DNA of 26,670 nt from Planctomycetota bacterium (GTDB taxonomy: Bacteria > Planctomycetota > PUPC01 > JACPCR01): contig JASLXP010000239.1 in NCBI GenBank assembly GCA_030740295.1, positions 1 to 26,670 on the forward strand, in the 5' to 3' direction. A model generated the notes under the pieces. That model was not told the DNA's origin, made no database searches, and worked only from the letters and a program-made list of their open reading frames with translations. Positions 1-9,325 of this stretch are shown here, in pieces. A program made the position numbers and the translations under genes. Position 1 is the stretch's first letter. Each line of letters starts with the position of its first letter.

Positions 1-2
1 CG

Positions 3-641
3 CACACCTTGTCGCACAAGATGCTGCGTGACCAACCATGGTGCGGGCCGGCTGCTACAGCCGAGCAGATTCGAACAGAAATCTTCCAGGGAAAAGAATG
101 GGTCGAGAAAGTGTTCGAGCGCGAATGCCCCGGTCTCCGGCCGGGATGCTGTTTCGTCGATGGCCTCAAGGGCGCGCCGGACGTGATCGGACAGGTTGTG
201 GAAGCCGGCTTTCTCTACGTCAGCAGCCAGGCATGGGGGAAAGACTATTCGCTGCCCGCGCCGCTCAATCAGCCCTTCACGTACGAACAAGACGGGTTCC
301 CCGACCTCTGGGAACTACCCGCCCACGGCTGGCACGAGAATCTTCTGAAGGACAACAATCGATGGGGTCCTCTACGATTGACGTTGTGGCCGTCGGAATG
401 GCCGGAAGCGATTCCGGACGGTTTCATCGAAACGCCAGAGGAAGAAGTAGCCGTCCATCGCGTCTTTCTGGACAGAGCTGTGCGGGAAGATCTGACCTTC
501 GTTTCCCTCATCTGGCATCCCTGGTCCCTCGACGCTTTCGACCCCGAGATGCGGATGCTGGATAAGGTCTTCAGCCACGTGCGAGACCTGCAACTCGAAC
601 CGTGCACCTACGAGGAACTGTTCCGAAAAGTCTCACGGTGA
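3..641 (+). CDS. Polysaccharide deacetylase (NodB-like), 5'-truncated
   Basis: The frame is open from the window edge, and its first residues are H-T-L-S-H. This matches the second conserved motif of NodB-type carbohydrate esterases (H-[ST]-x-x-H), which supplies two metal ligands. The gene therefore begins upstream, and the TTG at position 9 is not its start. The visible part is the C-terminal half of the barrel (about 213 residues). It includes the tract SLIWHPWSLDAFDP near the end, whose histidine resembles the late catalytic histidine of this family. The enzyme is expected to remove acyl groups from an N-acetylated glycan, in the envelope or outside the cell. It runs in the same direction as the next two exported carbohydrate-type proteins, so a glycan-handling role is consistent. 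The substrate cannot be told from sequence, and the first catalytic motif lies outside the window. Confidence 0.75.
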   Translation, partial: HTLSHKMLRDQPWCGPAATAEQIRTEIFQGKEWVEKVFERECPGLRPGCCFVDGLKGAPDVIGQVVEAGFLYVSSQAWGKDYSLPAPLNQPFTYEQDGFPDLWELPAHGWHENLLKDNNRWGPLRLTLWPSEWPEAIPDGFIETPEEEVAVHRVFLDRAVREDLTFVSLIWHPWSLDAFDPEMRMLDKVFSHVRDLQLEPCTYEELFRKVSR

Positions 642-754
642 ACAGCCTGACCGTTCTCTGCGTATACTTGGGGTCTGCGTCGCATTGCCTCGTCACAGGC
701 TATTTCGTGTTACGGCTTCTCCGTTAATATGATTCTGATCGCGCGTCCGTTCCT

Positions 755-1792
755 GTGTTCATTGAGCATTACTTGAAAGCGAAAGCTCCCACACAAAAGG
801 CCTCAGGCACTCCCGTGCACTATGCGAAACTCCCTAATGGAGATTTTCGTACTTTGCTCCTCCTATGTGTCGCGGCAATCACAGCAGGCATTGTCGGCGA
901 GGGGCAGACAGTGCGGGCGCAGCAGAAGACCAATCGCTACATGTGGGTCTGGACGATCGAGCCGGTCACGGAGGTGGAAGTTCAGAAGGAGTTTTTCCAG
1001 TTCTGCAGAGCGAAGGGCGTCAATGGCGTTTACTTGACTACTGGTCCGGTCGTCCGTTCGAAGAAGCCACTCGACGGAGAGGTCAGACTTTTTCTGCGAC
1101 GGGCACACAGCCACGGGCTGAAGGTGTTTGCTTTGAGCGGCGACCCGCACTTCTCACTGGCCAGCCACCACGCTGGTGTGCTCAAACGTCTCGAGTGGGC
1201 TCTGGCGATGGGTGGGAAAGACGCGGCATCGCACTTCGATGGCGTCGAGTTTGACATCGAGCCCCATGTCCTGAAAGAGTTCGCCGCCGAGCGGGAACGC
1301 ATTCTACGCGAGCATCTCGACTTGGTGATGAGTCTGCGCAATCGCGTTCGTGGGGCAAGGAAGGGCTTTGTTCTTGGCTTTTCCGTTCCGTTCTGGTTCG
1401 ACACTCAGTCCCCACAGAAGAGCCTGGTTACCTGGCGCGCAGAGCGGCTGCCGGTCACGTTCCACATGTTGAAGATTCTTAATGGCCTGGCCGCCGGACA
1501 AGGCCGCATAGCCATTGCCGCATACCGTGACAAAGCCCACGGCTCGAATGGTTCCATTCGTCACTCACGCGACGAAATCGAGTTCGCGGCCAGCCACGCC
1601 GGGAACGTGCGTGTCGTCATCGGCCAGGAGACCAAAGACGTAAGAGGCGAACCGAAGATAACGTTCTGGCAAGAGGGTGAAAAAGAACTGGAAAGTAAGA
1701 TCGCTGCCATCGTGGAAGCCTTCAACAATCAATCTGTATTCGGAGGCGTGGCAATCCACCACTATAAAACCTACCGTGCTCTGAAGCCGTAA
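755..1792 (+). CDS. Exported GH18-like TIM-barrel protein, function unknown
   Basis: This encodes a protein of up to 345 residues. A hydrophobic stretch (LLLLCVAAITAG, residues 34-45) followed by VRAQQ looks like a signal peptide. The GTG at 755 would place about 30 extra residues in front of it and has no ribosome binding site, so the in-frame GTG at 815 is an equally good or better start. The mature part begins RYMWVWTIEP and alternates strands and helices as in a (beta/alpha)8 barrel. Residues 162-169 read DGVEFDIE, one residue away from the DGxDxDxE catalytic signature of GH18 glycosidases, and the Glu acid is kept. This suggests a glycoside hydrolase or a GH18-related carbohydrate-binding protein acting outside the cytoplasm. 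The rest does not match a family I can name, so the activity is inferred from one motif and the fold pattern. Confidence 0.6.
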   Translation: MFIEHYLKAKAPTQKASGTPVHYAKLPNGDFRTLLLLCVAAITAGIVGEGQTVRAQQKTNRYMWVWTIEPVTEVEVQKEFFQFCRAKGVNGVYLTTGPVVRSKKPLDGEVRLFLRRAHSHGLKVFALSGDPHFSLASHHAGVLKRLEWALAMGGKDAASHFDGVEFDIEPHVLKEFAAERERILREHLDLVMSLRNRVRGARKGFVLGFSVPFWFDTQSPQKSLVTWRAERLPVTFHMLKILNGLAAGQGRIAIAAYRDKAHGSNGSIRHSRDEIEFAASHAGNVRVVIGQETKDVRGEPKITFWQEGEKELESKIAAIVEAFNNQSVFGGVAIHHYKTYRALKP

Positions 1793-1828
1793 ACGGTGGG
1801 TCGAGTGGAATGATGGATGCTGCCGTCG

Positions 1829-1857
1829 GGCGAATGATTAACGCGTGCTCATTCGCC
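1829..1857. terminator. Stem-loop downstream of the GH18-like gene
   Basis: A perfect 9-bp stem (1829-1837 with 1849-1857, arms GGCGAATGA and TCATTCGCC) encloses an 11-nt loop. It begins 36 nt after the stop of the GH18-like gene. There is no T tract, so intrinsic termination is only a guess. It could instead protect mRNA ends or be incidental. Confidence 0.3.
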
Positions 1858-1936
1858 GGCATTTCTGCCAATCGCCTGCGCGAGAAATAGCGCAGAGCTT
1901 TACGCGTACCCGATTGCCATCCGTTGGTAGCTACAA

Positions 1937-2350
1937 ATGAGCAAGTCATCCATCGCTCTTTATCTCTCACTCTTCCTTCTTTCGCTCCCTCTCCACGGGC
2001 AGAACCCTCTCGATGGCGATGCTGACGAAGACATCGAAGAAATCATCGATGAGACTGAGCCGCAGATTCTGTTTTATCTGCCCCTCGATGGTGATTCCGT
2101 CGGCCGGACACCAGATTTCAGAATCAGATCGATAGCCAGAGACTACGACGAAGAATTGCCCGTCGAGTATGGCGAAGGGCTCGTGGGCAGAGCTGCGATG
2201 TGTTATGGATGGCGTCACTTTCTTTATCCAGCAGACGACATTCTGGATCGGAAGAAGGGAAGCCTGTTCTTCTGGTTCAGATGGTATCCACATGTGAAGG
2301 AGACACCCCGTGACGCAGCCTTCGTCAACGGCGCTATCGCCCTCCCGTAA
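1937..2350 (+). pseudogene. N-terminal piece of exported LamG/GH2-like giant protein, ended by in-frame TAA
   Basis: This 137-residue frame starts at an ATG with a typical signal peptide (hydrophobic LYLSLFLLSLPLHG) and then an acidic linker (DADEDIEEIIDE). Next comes the first half of a LamG/concanavalin-like jelly roll: ILFYLPLDGD opens it, and SLFFWFRWYPH is the usual mid-domain strand. The TAA at 2348-2350 stops it in mid-domain. The next codons in the same frame (SGMLNSQDGQWHNFVITW) are the second half of that domain. This is therefore the front of the gene that continues at 2357, not a free-standing gene. The segment between the two half-domains also looks about 20 residues short of common LamG spacing, so a small deletion near the stop is possible. 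Sequencing error, true decay and stop readthrough cannot be separated here. Confidence 0.7.
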
Positions 2351-2356
2351 TCGGGA

Positions 2357-5300
2357 ATGCTCAACTCGCAAGACGGCCAGTGGCACAACTTCGTCATCAC
2401 GTGGAACGCGAAAAAGAAACGCAAGCACATCTATCGCGATGGGAAGCTCGTGGCGGAAGCGGCCATGCCCGGCCCATTCACATCTCAACTGGTGAAGCTC
2501 GGATGGAAATGCCGAGGGATGCTGGACGAGGTCTACATCTTCGACGCCCCCCTCGAAGAAGAGGCTATCCGCGAGGCAATCAAACGGACGCGCACGAAGA
2601 ACATCTCCTGGCCGGATGCGATGGAGTTAGCGGCGAAGGAATCTCGTTATCCGGTTGTGCTGAAAACTGCGGATGAAAAAAGACCTCGCCTGCCGAGTAC
2701 CATCCGATGGGATCTGAAACAAGTGGACAAAACTGAATCCAGCATTCGTTTCGACCTCTCAGGCTACTGGCGCGTTCAGCCGTTTGGAACGCAAGTCTCG
2801 CGTCCCAATCTCGGATTCGAGGGCAACGAAAAATCCACCAGAGTCGTTTCACTGTTTCCAAAGCCTTCCGGATGGGCCTATGCAAAATTCCCCGGCTCGT
2901 GGAGGCCAACAGGTCCGAGCCGACGGGGAGGCATTGTGAATTCCCGGATGAAGCCGCTCAGCAGGTGGCAGGATATCGATATCTCTTTCTATCCCGCTGC
3001 ATGGCTGGAAAGGGAGTTTGGACTGAAGGACATCGGTACCGACAGAGGCATCTTTCTCGTCATCAACGGTGTGCATGACGCTTGTGATATCTATGTGAAC
3101 GACGCTTTCATTGGCTCTGTAGTGCCGTGGCAGGTCAGGGAGTTCAACATTACGCACGCGGTCAATCCCGGCGGCGACAACCGCATCCTCATAATGGCCG
3201 GGAGGCCCTATGCCCGCACGAGCCTGAAGAAAAGGGATGGGGAAACAGTCCTGCTGCCTTCCGGGATGTGCCTCCCTGTTCACCTTGATATCCGGAGCAC
3301 GAAGGACATCTCGTTCCACGATGTCATCCCCATTCCCCTTTTCAGAAAAAGGAGACTCGACATCGAATTCCGGGCGGAGAATCCATTGAAGGCTGAACGG
3401 CATTTCATGGCAACCTGCAGGATCACCGACACCCGCTCGAAGAGGGTCATCGAATTGCCACCAGCCGCATTCGCCCTGGACGGGAAGGCACGCGAAACGA
3501 AGACTCTCAGCTTCAACTGGGAGCAGCCCATTCTCTGGTTTCCTGACGACCCACATCTCCTCGACCTTTCGCTTGTTGTTCATGCCGGTGATGAACTGAT
3601 CGACGAGACGTTTCCTTTACGATTCGGCTTCCGTGAAGTGTGGGCGGAGAAGGGCGATTTCTGGATGAACGGTGTGCCGTTCAGGATGCAGGGCCAATGC
3701 CACAGTTTTCCGGGTGAGTCCCACAACCGAGCCTTGGACACCATTCGTCGGCTTGGCCTTCTTGGGTTTCGATCATCGATTGCTTACTTCCTTGGCCGCG
3801 ACTCCATGCCTCAAGCTGCGACGGAGGCAACGCTGAAGGCTGCCGACGAAAAAGGCTTCCTCTTCAACTTCAAACTCTACGCCGGCGGAGGCACGGCGAA
3901 AGGTGCGCTTCGGGCCAGGCGTGACTACTTCCGCCAGCTTCGCTCGCATCCGTCCGTGGTGTGCTACACACGTCTCCAGTACGGCTACCACGGCCCGGCA
4001 CATGGGAGCCCAATCAGCCTTGGCAGACAGGTTGAAGAGAAGGAAAAGGAATTGCCGGGATACAAATCGAATCAGGCTCTGGTCGACCTCTGCCACGAGC
4101 TGAATCCAGGCTGCCTGGTGGCCTACTACCAGCAGGGGGTTGTCGGTGATTACCGGTCCTACATGCAGTACCTCGGTTACGGCACACCGATCCAGACCCG
4201 TGAAGAGTGGCCTCGCTACTGGGCAGAGCAGCGACCGGCGCCTTTCTTTGGTGCGGAGCTTGATATTTGCAGCAATCTCTACATCTGGAGGTGGCAGAAA
4301 GGATTTCGTGCCGGCAGCGTGGCTTTCGCTCAGGGAGTTCCCCCTCTCTCGACCGAACATGCGGCTCGCTACTTCGGGCCTGAGGCATACGGAAGAGAAA
4401 CTCCTGAATCCGTCAAAGCGATCCAGGCCCACGCTGACAAGGAAGCTGAATATGATCTGCTCAAATCTCCCAATGCCGTTGCTCTTAAAGCGTTCATGAT
4501 CGAGCACACAACGAGGGCATGGCGCACTTACGGCATTTCATACCTCATTCACGACGACACAAAGATCACCTACCGGCCGGACCTGAAGCTGAATGCGTCC
4601 GACCTCGCATACCAGAAGAACAACGCCCGCTTCCTCGCCTACACCGGCGGCCCCAAAGAAGACTTCGTACGAAAAGACCACTCCTTCACCAGCGGCGAGA
4701 ACGTGCAGAAGCAGATCATTCTGATCAGCGGCAAGTTTCATCCGGTCGATGCAAGGGTTCAGTGGCGTCTTCTGGACAAACAGACTGGCGAGGAGATGCG
4801 ACGCCAGGTTGATGAGCTCAAAGTGAAGGCCGGGGTCATCTTCAAACATCCGATCGTCTTCGAGGCTCCTGCTGTCAAAGCAAAAACCCGTTACACACTG
4901 TCGATGGACGTGCAACAGGAGGGAGAAACCAGCGGGGATGAATTCGACATCGAGGTATTCCCAGTGCCTCAGAAACCGTCAATCCGCAAAACCAGAATCC
5001 TCGTCATCGACGAAGAGGGCGACACTCTCAAAATGCTTCGGCACGCCGGCCTGAAGGCCGAGAGAATCGTTCTGTCCGCGGGCTCTGGCAGTCTGAAGAA
5101 ACTGTCGGTGGCAGACCTTCTGATCATCGGCCGCAAGAGCTATCCGAAAGATGCGAGCACGGTGAATGCGCTCTTCAAGGTAGTGGAGAGCGGCCTGAAC
5201 ATTCTCTGCTTCGAGCAGACCGAGAGAGAAGTCTTCGGACTTAAGAACGACGACCCGAACACTCGTCATAGTTTCATCTCCGCCTCCGATCATCCCGTCG

Positions 5301-6508
5301 TCCGCGGGCTGGGGGACGAAGACCTCAGGAACTGGCGCGGTGCAAGCAACATCCTCGAGCCCTATCCAGACTACCGCAGGGGCATCAAGTATGGGTTGCT
5401 CGAGCACAAGAGGGGGCGCGGCTTTTTCGGGCAGAATGAATTTGCCCATTGGAGCAGCAACGGAACTGTCGCGTCCTTTCATTTCGAGAAGCCACAAACC
5501 GGGCCTTTTAAGACAATCATCAGCAGCGGCTTCGACATGCTCTATTCGCCACTCGTCGAGTTGCGTCCGGGCAAAGGCAAAATCCTGCTCTGCCAACTGG
5601 ACGTCACGAACAGGTACGGCATCGATCCGGTGGCGACTCGTATAACACACAGGTTGCTCGAGCATGGGGCAAAAAGGAGAGGTCGAGCAGGTCACACGGT
5701 CGCGTGGTGGGGCAGCCCTTACTGGGGAGAAGTTTTGGGTGAGCTCAAGGCACAGCAGGCAGAGCTGAAGAGCCTGAGAGATTTGAAAGACGTGGAGGTG
5801 GCATTTCTGGGCATCGATAGTTTTGCGGCAAGGAAGATCGAGAAGAAGGAAACCGCAGACCAGAAGGCGGAGAAAGAGGCGCCCCTGAAGATTGACCTTC
5901 TGAAGCAGGGAATAGGCGAGGAGGAAGAGGAGGACGAAGAGTTTATCGAAGATGTTGAGGAATCCGCTGCGAACGCCGCATCATTGCCGAAGGAAGTTCA
6001 GGCGCGGCTCGATCAACTGAATTCGAATCAGGCAGGGCTGGGAGCCTTCCTCGAGCGCGGGGGAACTCTGGTTGTTCCATTCGTGAAATCTGCTGATTAC
6101 GTGAAATGGCTCCCCTTCAAAATTACAGTCGAGAAAAGAGTCGTTCACAATGGCAGCGGGCAGGGCATTCCAGTGTTGTCGGGTGCCTCGGCCTCTGACT
6201 TTTTTTTCAGAGAAGCCATCGAACTGCCGGTGATCACAGAACTGCCGCCCGGCTCCGCCTTGCAGGATGTCGGATTAATTGGCGCTGTCCCTGTCGGAAA
6301 AGGCCAAGTGGTCTTCTGCCAGATCTATCCTGAGCTCTTCTCAGAACCGTGGCAGAGAGTAAAGGCCCTGCGGATGCTCTCGACCTTGCTTACTAACATC
6401 GGCGTTGGGTCGGAGTATTTCGAGGCTGCCGCCGGCGAAGGACTGTCCAGTCTTTTCTATTCAGCGCCGGCTCTGGACTTCAATCCTGATCAGCACCGGT
6501 CCTGGTAG
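2357..6508 (+). CDS. Giant LamG / GH2-like glycosidase-fold protein with GATase-like C-terminal region
   Basis: The 1383-residue frame lies in phase with the signal-peptide fragment at 1937-2350. The ATG at 2357 has no ribosome binding site and is probably not a natural start. Residues 1-75 are the second half of a LamG domain. About 205-315 resemble the GH2 sugar-binding jelly roll (GIFLVINGVHDACDIYVNDA), 318-425 an Ig-like sandwich, and 434-735 a TIM barrel opening with the GH2-like FWMNGVPFRMQGQ. Where active GH2 enzymes carry HPSxxxWxxxNE, this protein has HPSVVCYTRLQYGYHG, so the general acid/base Glu is missing. A Glu in FFGAELD (about 634) may sit at the nucleophile position. About 786-866 are another Ig-like domain, and 878-1103 resemble the class-I amidotransferase-like fold found in some beta-galactosidases. 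Residues 1188-1202 are very acidic. It is probably exported. Catalysis is doubtful, and a glycan-binding role is possible. The stop lies 3 bp from the convergent gene's end. Confidence 0.65.
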   Translation: MLNSQDGQWHNFVITWNAKKKRKHIYRDGKLVAEAAMPGPFTSQLVKLGWKCRGMLDEVYIFDAPLEEEAIREAIKRTRTKNISWPDAMELAAKESRYPVVLKTADEKRPRLPSTIRWDLKQVDKTESSIRFDLSGYWRVQPFGTQVSRPNLGFEGNEKSTRVVSLFPKPSGWAYAKFPGSWRPTGPSRRGGIVNSRMKPLSRWQDIDISFYPAAWLEREFGLKDIGTDRGIFLVINGVHDACDIYVNDAFIGSVVPWQVREFNITHAVNPGGDNRILIMAGRPYARTSLKKRDGETVLLPSGMCLPVHLDIRSTKDISFHDVIPIPLFRKRRLDIEFRAENPLKAERHFMATCRITDTRSKRVIELPPAAFALDGKARETKTLSFNWEQPILWFPDDPHLLDLSLVVHAGDELIDETFPLRFGFREVWAEKGDFWMNGVPFRMQGQCHSFPGESHNRALDTIRRLGLLGFRSSIAYFLGRDSMPQAATEATLKAADEKGFLFNFKLYAGGGTAKGALRARRDYFRQLRSHPSVVCYTRLQYGYHGPAHGSPISLGRQVEEKEKELPGYKSNQALVDLCHELNPGCLVAYYQQGVVGDYRSYMQYLGYGTPIQTREEWPRYWAEQRPAPFFGAELDICSNLYIWRWQKGFRAGSVAFAQGVPPLSTEHAARYFGPEAYGRETPESVKAIQAHADKEAEYDLLKSPNAVALKAFMIEHTTRAWRTYGISYLIHDDTKITYRPDLKLNASDLAYQKNNARFLAYTGGPKEDFVRKDHSFTSGENVQKQIILISGKFHPVDARVQWRLLDKQTGEEMRRQVDELKVKAGVIFKHPIVFEAPAVKAKTRYTLSMDVQQEGETSGDEFDIEVFPVPQKPSIRKTRILVIDEEGDTLKMLRHAGLKAERIVLSAGSGSLKKLSVADLLIIGRKSYPKDASTVNALFKVVESGLNILCFEQTEREVFGLKNDDPNTRHSFISASDHPVVRGLGDEDLRNWRGASNILEPYPDYRRGIKYGLLEHKRGRGFFGQNEFAHWSSNGTVASFHFEKPQTGPFKTIISSGFDMLYSPLVELRPGKGKILLCQLDVTNRYGIDPVATRITHRLLEHGAKRRGRAGHTVAWWGSPYWGEVLGELKAQQAELKSLRDLKDVEVAFLGIDSFAARKIEKKETADQKAEKEAPLKIDLLKQGIGEEEEEDEEFIEDVEESAANAASLPKEVQARLDQLNSNQAGLGAFLERGGTLVVPFVKSADYVKWLPFKITVEKRVVHNGSGQGIPVLSGASASDFFFREAIELPVITELPPGSALQDVGLIGAVPVGKGQVVFCQIYPELFSEPWQRVKALRMLSTLLTNIGVGSEYFEAAAGEGLSSLFYSAPALDFNPDQHRSW

Positions 6509-6511
6509 CCG

Positions 6512-7720
6512 TCATGCGCCGGTACCTCTAATGCGTTCCAGTGCTTGATTCAGATCAGCAATGAGATCTTCTGCGTCCTCGATTCCCACGGCCATCCGGA
6601 TCAGATTCTGTTTGATGCCGACCTCCTCTAATTGCTCGGCGGTGAGCTCAAAAAATGACATCAGGGCCGGCTGCTCGATCAGGCTTTCGACCCCACCAAG
6701 GCTGGGTGCGATGTAGGGGATTTGAGTCGCGTCAACGAATCGGGTGCCGTCCTCGATTGTTCCGTCAATCTCAAAGCTGACGACGCTCCCAAAGCCGCGC
6801 ATCTGTTCGGTGGCAATTTCATGGTCAGGATGGCTTGGCAGGCCGGGATAATAGGTGCGCACGACCTTGGGGTGCGATTCGAGGAATTCCGCAATCTTCT
6901 GCCCGTTTTCATTTTGCTGCTTCATGCGCAATGCAAAGGTCTTCAGGCCGCGTGCCAGCAGGTAACAGCTCATCGGGTCGGCGACCGCGCCCAGCATGCT
7001 TTGAAGATCTTTAATGATGCCTACGATGCCGTGTCGGCCGACGACGCATCCGGCCATCAGGTCGTTGTGGCCGCCGAGGTACTTGGTCGCTGAATGGATC
7101 ACGATATCGACGCCGAAATCCAGGGGCTGCTGGTTGTAGGGCGTCGCAAAAGTGGAATCGATGACGGTCTTGATCCGGTTTCTTTTGGCCAGGGCGACGA
7201 CCTTTTCCAGGTCAATGACATTCATGTAAGGATTGGTCGGCGATTCGGTGAAGATGATCGAGGTCTCCGGCCGGATGGCAGACTCGATGGCCTCGGCGTT
7301 CGGCGCGACCAGTTCGTATTCGATCTCAAACTTGCCAAGCAGTTCATTCGCGAACTGCCGCGTCTTCCGATAACAATCGTTGGTAAATATGATGTGCGAA
7401 TCTTTCTGCACTAACGCAAGGAGCGTTGTGGTGGCCGCTGACATCCCACTCGAAAAGAGCAGCGCGGCCTGGCCGTTATCAAGCGCTGCGATTTTGGCTT
7501 CGGCCGCGTTGCGGGTCGGGTTCCCGTAACGGCCGTACTCCTCGATCCGTTCATCACGACCCTCCATAAAAGCGACGAGGGATTCTGTCTCCGGAAATGT
7601 AAAGGTGGAACTGAAGACCACCGGAGTCGTTACCGAATGCTCGGGCTTTTCTCGGGCTTCTCCTGCATGCACGGAACGGGTGGACATGCCCTTAAGCGGG
7701 CCGCTTTCATTCGAGCTCAT
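6512..7720 (-). CDS. Cystathionine gamma-synthase / gamma-lyase family PLP enzyme
   Basis: The product has 402 residues from the ATG at 7720. An AGGA element overlapping the stop of the upstream threonine synthase gene lies 5-8 nt before it. A longer frame to 7843 exists but lies inside thrC. Family marks of the Cys/Met-metabolism PLP enzymes are clear: YGRYGNPTR near 62-70, ESPTNPYM near 159-166, the cofactor aspartate in VIDSTFATP, and the Schiff-base lysine in HSATKYLGGHND (about K213). SLGGVESLIEQPA near the C-terminus is also typical. The enzyme handles gamma-substituted amino acids, most likely making cystathionine from an activated homoserine and cysteine on the way to methionine. Gamma-lyase or O-acetylhomoserine sulfhydrylase activity cannot be excluded. 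It sits 7 bp behind threonine synthase, so the two ends of the homoserine branch are probably co-transcribed. Confidence 0.9.
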   Translation of the reverse strand: MSSNESGPLKGMSTRSVHAGEAREKPEHSVTTPVVFSSTFTFPETESLVAFMEGRDERIEEYGRYGNPTRNAAEAKIAALDNGQAALLFSSGMSAATTTLLALVQKDSHIIFTNDCYRKTRQFANELLGKFEIEYELVAPNAEAIESAIRPETSIIFTESPTNPYMNVIDLEKVVALAKRNRIKTVIDSTFATPYNQQPLDFGVDIVIHSATKYLGGHNDLMAGCVVGRHGIVGIIKDLQSMLGAVADPMSCYLLARGLKTFALRMKQQNENGQKIAEFLESHPKVVRTYYPGLPSHPDHEIATEQMRGFGSVVSFEIDGTIEDGTRFVDATQIPYIAPSLGGVESLIEQPALMSFFELTAEQLEEVGIKQNLIRMAVGIEDAEDLIADLNQALERIRGTGA

Positions 7721-7727
7721 GTGCGTC

Positions 7728-9065
7728 CTATCCCTGTTTCTGTGTTCGTGCGTCAATAGCTTCGAGGATCCTGTCGATATCCGGAGGCAGCTCGATGGGG
7801 GGATTTGAGTGCCGCGAATCAACTCCGTCGAGAGTGCCTTCATGGTAGCCGACTTTGAATTCGGAGAATTTCAATCCGTGAGCGGTGGAGATAACAACCA
7901 CCCGCTCGTCCGAACCTATCGTGTCCTCTTCCTTCAGCTTCAGCAGGACAGCCAGCGCGACGCCGGTATGCGGGCAGTTAAACATGCCACACCGGTCGGC
8001 CAGCGCGGCTGCGTTTGCCAGCTCATCTTCGGTCGCCTGTTCAACGATGCCGTTGAATTTTTTAAGTGTGCGAACAGCCTTTTCCAGGCTGACCGGGTTT
8101 CCGATCTGGATGGCGCTCGCCAGGGTCTTTTCCGCCTGGACCGGATCAAATCTTTCCCAGCCACTTTTGTAGGCCTGGTAGAGTGGGTTCGCCTTTGCTG
8201 CCTGGGCCACGATGATGCGGGGCCGGCGTGTGATAACGCCAAGGTCGAACATCATGTCGAAACCTTTCCCCAGTGCGGAAACATTACCCAAGTTGCCACC
8301 GGGGATGATGATTGTGTCCGGCACTTCCCAATCGAACTGCTGTACTATCTCGATGGAGATGGTCTTCTGGCCTTCGATGCGCAGGGAGTTCATCGAGTTT
8401 GCCAGGTAAATCGTGTTGTCCTCGGTGAGTTGCCTGACCAACTCCATACAGCCATCGAAATCCGTATCGAGTGCAAGAACGTGCGCACCATTCGATACGG
8501 GCTGGATGAGCTGCGCGAGTGAAACCTTATTGCGGGGCAGAAAAACAACGGCAGGGATGCCGGCCGTAGCCGCATAGGCCGCGAGGGCAGCCGAAGTATC
8601 ACCGGTCGACGCACAGGCGACAGCTTTAATAGGCGCGCCCCTGGACATCATCTGTTTAACCTGGGAGACCAGCACGGTCATCCCGAGATCCTTGAACGAG
8701 CCGGTGTGGCTGTTGCCACATTGTTTGACCCAGAGGTCATTGATGCCGATCACCTTGCCGAAGCGCTCGGTCCAAAACAGGTTGGTCGAGCCCTCGTACA
8801 TGGAAACGATATTGTCATTATCAATCTGGGGAAGCACCCATTCCTTTTTGCCCCAGATAGATGAACCGTAGGGCCAATCAGCGGTTTTGTATCGTTCGCC
8901 AAAAAGGCGGGCCCAGTGAATGGGCGAAATCTGTCGGAGCGCATCGAGATCGTGAGTGACCTCAAGCAGATTGCCGCACGATTTACAGCGGTAAACGACT
9001 TCTTCCAGTTCGTAAGTCTTGCCGCATTCCTCTGAGATGCAGCGAAACCAGGCTCTGTATTCCAC
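7728..9065 (-). CDS. thrC: Threonine synthase
   Basis: This 445-residue PLP enzyme converts O-phosphohomoserine to threonine and phosphate in the cytoplasm. The N-terminus has a zinc-ribbon-like Cys set (C9, C14, C27, C30), as in the long prokaryotic threonine synthases. The PLP lysine is in [10 protein letters not shown] (about K125), and [10 protein letters not shown] is the phosphate-binding loop. [12 protein letters not shown] is also characteristic. The start is GTG at 9065, with AAGGAAG about 6 nt upstream and the expected family N-terminus beginning there. It is the first gene of a two-gene unit with the cystathionine gamma-synthase-type gene. A promoter-like extended -10 site lies about 55 bp upstream. 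Confidence 0.95.
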   Translation of the reverse strand: MEYRAWFRCISEECGKTYELEEVVYRCKSCGNLLEVTHDLDALRQISPIHWARLFGERYKTADWPYGSSIWGKKEWVLPQIDNDNIVSMYEGSTNLFWTERFGKVIGINDLWVKQCGNSHTGSFKDLGMTVLVSQVKQMMSRGAPIKAVACASTGDTSAALAAYAATAGIPAVVFLPRNKVSLAQLIQPVSNGAHVLALDTDFDGCMELVRQLTEDNTIYLANSMNSLRIEGQKTISIEIVQQFDWEVPDTIIIPGGNLGNVSALGKGFDMMFDLGVITRRPRIIVAQAAKANPLYQAYKSGWERFDPVQAEKTLASAIQIGNPVSLEKAVRTLKKFNGIVEQATEDELANAAALADRCGMFNCPHTGVALAVLLKLKEEDTIGSDERVVVISTAHGLKFSEFKVGYHEGTLDGVDSRHSNPPIELPPDIDRILEAIDARTQKQG

Positions 9066-9117
9066 AGCAGTCTTCCTTGTTGAATTCCAGTAATGGGCTC
9101 TGCCACAAGGCCGGCGG

Positions 9118-9126
9118 ATTATAGCA
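9118..9126 (-). promoter_or_regulatory. Extended -10 promoter element for thrC
   Basis: On the minus strand the sequence reads TGCTATAAT, a perfect TATAAT with an extended-10 TG. A weak -35-like TTACTT lies 17 bp further upstream. Predicted transcription would begin near 9111, leaving a leader of about 46 nt before the thrC GTG. The rest of the 9066-9325 spacer shows only a short GC-rich palindrome (9184-9197). Confidence 0.45.
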
Positions 9127-9325
9127 GCGGAATAGGCAATAAGTAATGAGTTGGGTGATTCCTGTCGATACAGCCTGCCCTGGGAGGCGCCGGCCTCTCG
9201 CCTGTTGCGAGTGCATTGGTGACCAGTCTCACGGTCGTCCCCACAGACAATCCAACTGGACTTTTAGGCCAGCCAGAGGCTGCGAATCCACCGAGATGCA
9301 CGTCTCCTGTGCTGCAGCTCTGATG

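Noticed and set aside
6200..6207. T8 run as a programmed slippage site
   Set aside because: The frame is open through it with sensible sequence on both sides, and no alternative frame product is supported.
7809..8522. 237-residue plus-strand open frame
   Set aside because: It is antisense to thrC, whose motifs are unmistakable.
9184..9197. GC-rich palindrome as the aroA terminator
   Set aside because: The stem is only 5 bp, lies about 130 bp past the stop, and has no T tract.
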